Both the position numbers and the translations under genes were made by a program. Below are positions 56,714-64,000 of a stretch of DNA of 64,000 nucleotides, one piece after another (the stretch's first letter is position 1; every line of letters starts with the position of its first letter). The notes beneath the pieces are model-generated. The model was given only the letters and a program-made list of their open reading frames with translations, ran no database searches and had not been told where the DNA came from. The stretch comes from Xylogone sp. PMI_703 (Eukaryota; Ascomycota; Leotiomycetes): contig JAJTUQ010000005.1 of the NCBI GenBank assembly GCA_021399445.1, positions 186,001-250,000 on the forward strand, given 5' to 3'.

Positions 56714-57314
56714 CTAGACTTTGTCCTTGATTACGTTGTAAAATTGCTCGCCCTGAATTCACCAATCTCAAGCTCCAGCTCAGTCGGTTGTCGTGATCCG
56801 TCAATCTCGGCAAGAACGCTGGCACCCCATGGAGATCCGCCATGGACGTGCTCCAAATTCATAATGTATTTACCAGCATACTTGTATCCAATTGGTACAA
56901 ACCATGGTGCGCGAGAGTAGGTAAACTACCAATAACCGTGGCTTCGGCTCCGGAATGTGGCGATGCGGTTGATACAAATATACCAACAAATTTGCCCGAA
57001 AATGCCCCTTCATTCCACTGCGGGACAGTCTTTTCCCAGAATGCCCGCCATTGCGAAGGCTGGCTCCTGAGACGAGTGGGAACACCCATTACGAATCTAT
57101 CATATTTTGCAAGTTCTGAGGGCTCAATAATGGGATCCTGTGGCTTTGGTGGCGCACCCATCTTGGCCAGGATCTCGGGCGACAGCGTTTCTCGAATTGT
57201 AAACAAATCGGCGGTACCTCCGGCTTTCTCTACACCTTTCTTCTCTCGTAACGCAAGCTGGCGTACGTGTCCATAAGTTGAGTAGTAAACGATTGCAATC
57301 TTCGGAGTGCGCAT
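56714..57314 (-). pseudogene. WrbA-type NAD(P)H:quinone reductase, frameshifted
   Basis: The first about 138 codons are a clean flavodoxin-like WrbA/NQO-IV sequence: IAIVYYSTYGHVRQLA (FMN phosphate loop), VMGVPTRLRSQPSQWRAFW, FVSTASPHSGAEATVIGSL and TLAHHG. Near 56900 a T run appears one base short, and the reading frame leaves the family sequence and stops at 56859 (151 residues). The next frame continues exactly where expected (VPIGYKYAGKYIMNLEHVHG, GSPWGASVLAEIDGSRQPTE). A second one-base loss near 56754 displaces the last residues, otherwise ending near 56714 as QFYNVIK-like. With both bases present the protein would be about 200 residues, the family norm. Either a recent pseudogene or assembly indels. 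WrbA enzymes reduce quinones by two electrons, fitting the neighbouring aromatic-oxidation genes. Confidence 0.8.
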
Positions 57315-57402
57315 TTTTAGGTTAGAGTACAGAAGTATCTCTTCTGGAGTTGCTCAGTTAGATATGGAGCTTTGGTTTTTATCCTAGCCGAGTAAAACTC
57401 AG

Positions 57403-57434
57403 AGTATCAATAGAAGGGAGTATCAATAGAAGGG
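57403..57434. repeat. Two perfect tandem copies of a 16-bp unit
   Basis: AGTATCAATAGAAGGG occurs twice in direct succession, about 90 bp upstream of the WrbA-type start codon. Too short to classify. It may be a replication-slippage duplication or a duplicated regulatory site. Confidence 0.7.
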
Positions 57435-57574
57435 AGGAATCTTGATTATATAGTTCTAACACAATTATTAATACAAACGGAATGAGACGCTCGTCACACA
57501 CTATCTTTTCAGGATTTAGTTCTCTTTTAGTCAAATCATTAGTTACGGGGTGAATCCATAATCAATTTGTAATA

Positions 57575-58007
57575 ACGTAACTCCCACTTGGTCGGATCAC
57601 CCACATACCCGGATCACTTCAATTTTACCGCAAAATCTAGCAAAACTTACCCCCTGAGAATTCAACCACCACATTAAATTTTAACTTATAAATTTAATAA
57701 CAATATATTCTAAAGCTGTTTAATACATGGTTAAGTTTTTATATGTTCAGCATTTATACATTATGTAATACAGCCAATATGCCTTGATTTTGAGGCTGAA
57801 ATGGGAGTTCTGACAATTACACATTGTTAGAAAGCTTAAAACCTTCAAAATCTTGATGGTTATATTAAGGTAACTGACAAATATGCAAGATAATATTTGA
57901 TAAAACTGTGTGGTTGTTAAATTTGCTAGGGGGCAGTTTTGCTGGATTTTGCGGTAAAATTGAAGTGATCCGGGTATGTGGGTGATCCGACCAAGTGGGA
58001 GTTACGT
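57575..58007. mobile_element. MITE with about 70-bp terminal inverted repeats
   Basis: A 433-bp non-coding element. Its first about 70 bases (starting ACGTAACTCCCACTTGG and running through GGATCACTTCAATTTTACCG to AGCAAAACT) recur in reverse complement at the right end with about one mismatch. Both ends are flanked by TA (57573-57574 and 58008-58009), as expected for Tc1/mariner-type insertion. The interior is AT-rich without ORFs. The TIR does not match the pogo-like element at 25.5 kb, so its driver transposase is not in this window. Near-identical ends suggest recent insertion. It lies between the WrbA-type gene and a dead ABCC transporter. Confidence 0.88.
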
Positions 58008-58084
58008 TACAGTGATGCAACTTATCTAAGCCTACTTCTCTCATTTATGTCATAGATGAAAAATGGAGTTTGGTAGGGATTTAC

Positions 58085-59220
58085 ACGTAGCGTAGGCTGG
58101 ATAGTATAACGGATTGAACATGCTTACTGAAGGTAACAAGAACCGGCCCAATAGCAGCAACCGTGATTTGGCGTTTCAACAGCCACATAGCAATGGCTAC
58201 GTCTATAATCGAGCTCCATATCTCATGTATCATTCCGAAACTTATACAAATCTGTTTTACATATGTCCCTATTAATGTGGCCGTGTCTCCTTCATATCGC
58301 TAGCTTTGAGAGTTGTCTGCTCATAAACCATGGACATCAGCCCAGACCGCAGCATTACTATAAGACGATAAGTCTGGCTCCAGTAAACTGCGGTAGATAT
58401 CTGCAAAGATCAGCTCTCTTTAGCACCATATTCTATGAGGTACTTACTGGTAATTCCACATACACCAGTACATAAGCCCCCATAAGAGCTTGGCCATACC
58501 TTTTTTGCTTCGGGAGTCGTCGGGGCCCCAAGGTAATCTACTATTGCCGTAACTAGAAAAGACTAACGGAAGGAAAATACAGATAGAGCAAGTCGTTGCA
58601 AAACTGCGAAGAAGAGAGGACACTGGTATGCTTTGAATGAAGCTCGTTATCAGAAGATGTTTAGGGTGAGGCTGATACTTAACCATCTTCCATGCTACTT
58701 ACGGCTTTTCCCCTGAAGTTTCTCCTTGGAGATCATTATCCACCTAGGCAAGATCATCGACACGTAGGACATGCGAGTAGCCTGCTTGAAATAGTGGAAG
58801 CAGCCACGTGGAGAAGGTTCGACTCTAGAAACCACATAGTTCTTCTGTTGTCACCCCGCTGCGTAACGACCGTAGATATTTTGGCTTTTGGACCGATTCA
58901 ACAAATAGGATCACTACGGTGAATACATAGATAGCCGTCCGCAAACCCCGGCACCGTACTACCCAAGAGATCAACCAGAAGGCGCGCAGGTGTGGGATTC
59001 CTAGGATGGAGGTTATAGAGAAGTATATGATAGCCAGGTCCAAGAGGGCAACAGGACGTTGGTTTTCCATGAAGGAGGACACGCCAATTAGCATTATGCC
59101 AGGGTTCTAACAGAAAAGCGTCTTGGATGTTGGAATAAAGCACAGTTTCTGATCAGCGAAGCGGTTTTTACACATCGTCATCTCTATTGGTGATAGGATG
59201 GGATCAAAGAGAGCGATAGA
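58085..59220 (-). pseudogene. ABCC (MRP-type) ABC transporter remnant
   Basis: Degenerate N-terminal third of a fungal multidrug-resistance-associated-protein-like transporter. Pieces in order on the minus strand are a TMD0-like stretch (MENQRPVALLDLAIIYF, FVESVQKPKYLRS), EELCGF-stop-SRTFSTWLLPLFQAG, SHVLRVDDL, then after a frame change VDYLGAPTTPEAK-like coding near 58530, and after a probable intron TAVYWSQTYRLIVMLRSGLM, EIWSSIIDVAIAMWLLKRQ and VAAIGPVLVTF near 58140. A TGG-to-TAG change creates the stop at 58825-58827. Several frame losses follow, and nothing of either nucleotide-binding domain is present. The remnant stops within about 100 bp of the MITE. Functional ABCC proteins have about 1,300-1,500 residues, so this is clearly dead. 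Confidence 0.75.
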
Positions 59221-60477
59221 CGGGCTTACTCAAACGGCCCGGTTATGACTAGGGTAAAATATATCTCAAGCAGTTCCAAGCCCTTTATAACTTTTGACTT
59301 CTCTCATACTCAGTTGTGGTCATTATACTGCAGCGGCCCTGGAATAGGCTTGCTCGGTCGTAATTACTTGTCTAAATTAAGAATGTGGTTAGGCAAAGTT
59401 TATTATCCTCTTTCCAATTAAGATATAGCGAATACGACAGCTAGCTTCTCCAGTTAGGAATCGAGCGTTGAAAGGACACCTTGCTGTACACTTGGAAGCT
59501 TAATGCCTATTTGAAGTGCGTGACTCTATATCGAGGTCCTCGAGACTCAACACTGAAAGCTACGTGAACTGAAGTATAAAATTTCTAGTACGAGTAACAA
59601 AAAACATCAGCATTCTCCAAATTTGAATCTAAATAAATCTGCCAATGACTTCGAAAATCTTGTGTCAGAAGTAGATCTCACCCTTGCATAATCGAAAGAA
59701 ATCTTGACAGCAAGTATTTCCTCTCACCAACCTCGTTTTTGTTGCATATTCATGGCTTATTATTTTTGTCAGGATCTCACACGCCGAATGCCCCACCCAG
59801 TATATTAGCAATAAGCAAGTTGTGCGCACGCAACATTGCAGACTCATAATATCCCAGATAACTGCAACAGATATTATATCCATAGATTGGGTTCTCGTAG
59901 CATACCCTACTATTTTATAACAAAATCTACTTAAGAGGTGACAAGGGCAATTGACAGTAGCCTCGATCATCCCCACTGTACGTACATGCCGTGAGAACCT
60001 TAAACCTAGTTTCACCTATCATATCCACAATTGTTACTAGGAAGATCTTTGCACCGAGGTTCTATTAATAATCAAGGTACAAATTAAGTGAATTTTCGCC
60101 CACGAACATAAGGGACCGATTGCAGATATGTGGGGTGGCATTGCATACCAAAATGAGTTAACTCTCGAGGCGTGTCTTGGAAAGGGCGTGCACGAAACTT
60201 CATTAAAAAGTCTAACGATCTCAACGTTTGTGAATGCTTAGGAATACAACCGAATACGAAATAGACTGCATCGTAGAACAAATTTATACCGTGTTCGCAG
60301 TGGAAACCGAAGGATCGCAATGAGTCATAAACCTTAAACTTCTGGCAACATATAAATTCTAGAAGATCAAAAAACTCACAAATATAATCAGTCTTTGGCT
60401 TTATAGTCTGCAAATACTATCGTTTCTATCAAAGAGAATCGATTCGGATATCTATACAGCCACGCCTAATTGAAAGG
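59221..60477. other. Intergenic region
   Basis: About 1.25 kb upstream of the PhzF gene and of the ABCC remnant. ORFs at 59665-60015 and 60084-60413 (minus) lack recognisable domains, and I do not call them. No repeat ends found. Confidence 0.5.
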
Positions 60478-61374
60478 ATGAAGCTTTCATTCACCACTCT
60501 CGACGTCTTCACCACCACCCGCTATGCCGGCAACCCTCTCGCCATTGTCCGAGTTCCAGCAAAGGACAAACCATCCCTGACGCAAGACCAGAAACAAGCC
60601 ATCGCCAAAGAATTCAACCTCTCCGAAATCGTCTTCCTCCATCTCCCAGTCTCAGAAGACTCAGACGACAGCTTCAAAGAGGTGACCATCGACATCTTCA
60701 CAACAATAGCCGAGATCCCATTTGCAGGACATCCAACCATAGGCTCAGCATGGTACCTTCTCAATATCCTAAACAAGCCCACTGAGGCCGTTATCACGAA
60801 GGCCGGACGGATCCCCATCGCCGATGACTCACATACTGGACAGGTGAAAGCCGAAATACCTCAGACTTTCCATATCCACCAAGTTACCTACCGCTCTGAA
60901 TTGAACAGCACAGATAACCCAACGGTCTCAATTGTAAAAGGCATGTCCTTTGTCCTAGTAGAGGTTCCGGATCTAGACACCCTCGCCAAGGCAAAAGTAA
61001 ATCTCTCTCCGGATACTTTCGATCCTTCTCCCCTGGATAAAGGCTGGGATGTGGGACTAACAGCGACGATTTATCGAGCACCTCAGGGTGTAGATGAATT
61101 CGGACGGAAGAAGTATCGTACCAGAACCTTTGCTCATGTGGAGGACCCAGGGACTGGAAGCGCTAGTTGTGCACTAGGATGCTGGCTTGCGCTGCAGGAA
61201 CCTAAGAGCGCAGGGCAGGGGCCATTCAAATTCGCGTTTACCCAGGGTGTGGAAATGGGGAGACCGAATTATATTAGTGTGGAGGTTACGAGAGATGAGA
61301 GTGGTGAGGGAATTCAGAAAGTAGTTCTGAGTGGTGCTGGGGTAAAGGTCATGGAAGGGTCGTTGGAGATCTGA
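60478..61374 (+). CDS. PhzF-family isomerase/epimerase
   Basis: Single-exon 298-residue protein. The N-terminus FTTLDVFTTTRYAGNPLAIV, then FNLSEIVFL with the family catalytic Glu, the paired FTTIAEIPFAGHPTIGSAW motif and EDPGTGSASCALG near the C-terminus are all diagnostic of PhzF/PhzC-type diaminopimelate-epimerase-fold proteins (about 260-300 residues). PhzF of phenazine producers isomerises dihydro-3-hydroxyanthranilate. Most fungal and bacterial homologues have unknown substrates. The gene is intact, with higher GC and smoother codon use than its AT-rich surroundings. It is isolated from the other enzymes by more than 3 kb of decayed DNA. Confidence 0.93.
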   Translation: MKLSFTTLDVFTTTRYAGNPLAIVRVPAKDKPSLTQDQKQAIAKEFNLSEIVFLHLPVSEDSDDSFKEVTIDIFTTIAEIPFAGHPTIGSAWYLLNILNKPTEAVITKAGRIPIADDSHTGQVKAEIPQTFHIHQVTYRSELNSTDNPTVSIVKGMSFVLVEVPDLDTLAKAKVNLSPDTFDPSPLDKGWDVGLTATIYRAPQGVDEFGRKKYRTRTFAHVEDPGTGSASCALGCWLALQEPKSAGQGPFKFAFTQGVEMGRPNYISVEVTRDESGEGIQKVVLSGAGVKVMEGSLEI

Positions 61375-64000
61375 CATGCGTTTGAAGTAGGATATTTATC
61401 TAGCGGAACGGAATCATTAGTAGGAGCAGTTTGTATCATCCAATAGGAGATAACTGCCTGGTAAGATTCGGTATTATAACACTTGACAAATTGGCATGTA
61501 TTTACTAAGACACAATGCGTGATTCGACAATATGACAGCTGGTGTAATGTACCACATCGCCATTACCAAACCAGTCAGCGCTCATGCTGCAAAGACTTTC
61601 ATCTCAAATAGAATTTTCTTTCAAAGGCCTGGATTTTGACATAGTGTACTATCGGATACTAGAATGAACTGATGTAATTTCATATATCAAGTTTTAGTGA
61701 CAGTTGATTGGTGGACTTATGCAACTCCGCAATATTTCTTCGTGGCCACACCAACTTACTATCCATAAATATACACGCATAATGAAACATGGGAAAATAG
61801 TTGGTTTGAAGCGAGCTTGCTCTACTTATCCATTGGGTTAGAAAACATCTGTTTTCAATATGGCATAAGCATATCGCTAGATGCAAACGCATAATGAAGG
61901 TGAAAAAGACAATGCATCAAAAGTTAAGCACCTATACAGGTTGCCTCCTGGAGCGCGATTCGACCAAAGGCTTGGAATCAAAGCGCCAAAAGAGTTGGAA
62001 CATTTGGATGTAGTTATCTTGGATGAGAACTTAAAGTATGGTAATGCACGCCTTCAATAAGAACAGCAAACTATTGATATACTTTTGGCACCTTATCCTC
62101 CCGGAACAGCTGCTGATAAGCTCAGCCAGCGTATTGTATCGTAGGATATCGTTGAGTCTAACATATGTATGCAGGAAGGTGGCGGCAGCCCTATCAAGGA
62201 CGGATAAGGTTGTACCGGTTTAGGGAAGTGCAGAAGAGCAGGGCTGGATACCAGGAAGGAGCAACAGCATCAAAGAGGCACAATAGCTTCAGTTGCTGAT
62301 ATTGTTGTAGTGTTGTTGGATATCTCACGAGGGGTTACCTAATGCGGCAAGTCGTTCGAAAAGAGCAGGCGGGAAAGTTGGGAGTTGAGCTGGAGTGGTA
62401 ATTATCGGCTGATGGTTTCTCAGTCTCGTTACGAAAGAGTTACGCGTATATGCTGTTTTCAGAGTGCTGGATTTTCATGTTCTGCATAGAAGAACAGTTT
62501 GATGTAGCAATATTTAGGTAGAGCTCTCTCGCATCGCTTCCACGTGGATTCGAGCAGATTACTATATCTCATGTGCATGTGCAGTATATTCCGCAGTTAA
62601 CTCCCGGAATGGGCCTGTTATTTTTGGAAGACCCAAGAAATGATTCCTAACCGTAACGTACCCATGGTTTCTGTACAAGCTGGGCTCCCTTGACGACTGC
62701 AGACTCCCGGTGTATGACCTTCGGGGAAGGATATTCGCGCTTGGATCGCTTTATGGAAGGTTTATGGAAGTATTGATTGCCAGAGCTCCCAATGATCACC
62801 AGGACAGCTTCAATAGCGGGAGCATGAGGTTGGAGCGTTCCGCAGACGTGGATCTGGGCTCTCTGAATGGGCTTTCTGGATGCTATGTTGGTTAAGCACC
62901 TGCCTGTTAGCACGGGGGTGCGCGCCATGGAGTGAACTGCCCACGTCGGGCATCGCGCGTAAGAGCATGCAGGCGATGGCGTGGAATGCAGCTGCTCCCT
63001 TGCTATTACAGCCAATCATAGCGCCGCGAATTGGAGACGCGTACGATTGTGCTTGAAGGGGTTATTACATGTAACAAGGGCCTTTCCCCTCTGTCGGTTC
63101 CAGCCATCCTGGAAGACGGAAGGGTGCAGAGGCGTCGTGTCCATCCGTGCTATCCTGGGGCTGTCACGATAATAAGTACATACCAAAATATGCGAGAGAG
63201 AAGGGGTGAGAGGACAAATGAGAGAGCCCGCGTGCTGCGATCGAGCCGCCGTCATGATCCAGGATCGCTGCTGCTGCTCGGCCCGTCCAAGAGGACCTCT
63301 GCTTACCAGTCTCATTACCGGGTAGGTCCAGGAGTCGCCCAGGGCTGAGTGGTGCTGACGAGATGCGGTACGACAGAGCGTGGTCTGTACGGCGCAGAAC
63401 TCTAAGTTGAGGGCCCCCAGGATCCCCGTCTCACTCTCACCTCATCAGTAATGGACTCGAACTCTGGGGCACATGATGCTGGTACAGTACATAGTAGTGA
63501 ATTGACAACTAGCATCGCCGACACTGGCGCAAGTAGCATTCAAGTGGCCTTCTTTCTTGCTTTGAACCTGGGAGATTACACTGATTGCAACGCTGCTCTA
63601 CGACCAAACAGGTGCGGTCCCGTGGTGTTGGTCTCGTTGCTACCGTGTACCCTATATACTGTACCACCACCGGCCATCCTAATGGTCGCAGATACTGTAT
63701 TATTCCTAAACAACCGAGACTTATTATTATTTATTAGCTTGCTGGCCAAGAGCTAAAAGCCAAGAGCCAAGCAGAGTGGGCACAGAAGATAAGGAAAGTG
63801 CTTCGACCGTCAGCTGCGATACTGCACAGGTACTGTAGGAGAAAGGCCCAGCTCGTTTACGGAGTAGTCAGGGCATCGCGCTGCAGCAGCCGTATCGCAC
63901 AGCAAGGTTCTCTTTGGCCTCACGACCGAAAGACGGATCCAAGATTTGGCCCCAAGATGGACCAAGCAGATCAAGCAGATCAAGCAACAGTCTCCCAAGC
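61375..64000. other. 2.6 kb without recognisable gene at right edge
   Basis: AT-rich to about 62 kb, then clearly more GC-balanced to the edge. ORFs of 60-122 codons occur on both strands (for example 62647-63015 minus and 63451-63756 plus), but none shows a family motif or splice pattern that I can support. The direct repeat AGATCAAGCAGATCAAGCA lies near 63967-63986. It may contain the promoter or leader of a gene beyond the window. Confidence 0.5.

Noticed and set aside
59665..60413. Two minus-strand ORFs of 116 and 109 codons upstream of the PhzF gene
   Set aside because: Cysteine-rich random-looking translations without motifs or splice signals linking them.
61915..62230. Broken plus-strand coding-like stretch (LPPGARFDQRLGIKAPKELE...)
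   Set aside because: Reads for a few dozen codons between stops but I cannot match it to any family. Could be a relic, not supportable.
62647..63756. Overlapping ORFs on both strands near the right edge
   Set aside because: Several frames are open at once because of higher GC, and none shows domain features. Not called as genes.
1..64000. CRISPR arrays, rRNA genes and bacterial operon signals
   Set aside because: No regularly spaced direct repeats, rRNA-like sequence or Shine-Dalgarno-linked gene runs are visible; the gene structures are clearly eukaryotic.

Overview
The window looks like nuclear DNA of a filamentous ascomycete (Pezizomycotina; Eurotiomycetes-like in character, but the species is not determinable from sequence alone). 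Genes carry many short introns of about 44-110 bp with GTANGT donors and CTAAC-type branch sites. The gene families are typically fungal: a PDR ABC transporter, zinc-cluster regulators, a QutR-type repressor, microsomal P450s and a Fot1/pogo transposon. There are also decayed genes, two MITE-like elements and an AT-rich block resembling repeat-induced point mutation.

Layout. 1-16 kb: the N-terminal part of a P450 cut by the window edge, an AT-rich gene-poor stretch, an intact PDR-type ABC transporter, a 231-bp MITE with poly-C/poly-G termini, a zinc alcohol dehydrogenase, a broken MmgE/PrpD gene and a large uncharacterised membrane protein. 16-34 kb: an accessory catabolic or secondary-metabolism neighbourhood holding a SRPBCC protein, a six-exon P450, a phenol-hydroxylase-type FAD monooxygenase with an abnormal splice donor, a zinc-cluster regulator with a pogo-like transposon just upstream, an ACMSD-like amidohydrolase, a frameshifted HNH gene, a small unknown two-exon gene and an epoxide-hydrolase-like enzyme. 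A dynamin-like GTPase follows at 34.5-36.7 kb.

37.5-57.3 kb is the most coherent region. It holds a secreted SMP-30-like propeller protein, a second FAD monooxygenase, a shikimate/quinate-dehydrogenase-like enzyme, an SDR, a three-domain QutR-type repressor divergent from a zinc-cluster activator, an aldehyde dehydrogenase, a 3-dehydroshikimate dehydratase (QutC type), a DUF2306-like membrane protein, a GST and a WrbA-type quinone reductase with two frameshifts. The set reads as a rewired qut-type module: shikimate or quinate to 3-dehydroshikimate to protocatechuate, followed by oxidative or quinone chemistry, with its own repressor/activator pair but without the usual permease and dehydroquinase in view.

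57.5-64 kb holds a 433-bp MITE with about 70-bp terminal inverted repeats, a decayed ABCC (MRP-type) transporter, an intact PhzF-family gene and 2.6 kb without a recognisable gene.

Exon structures were worked out by hand from GT-AG sites, reading phase and family resemblance. All multi-exon models called intact sum to whole codons. No database search was run.
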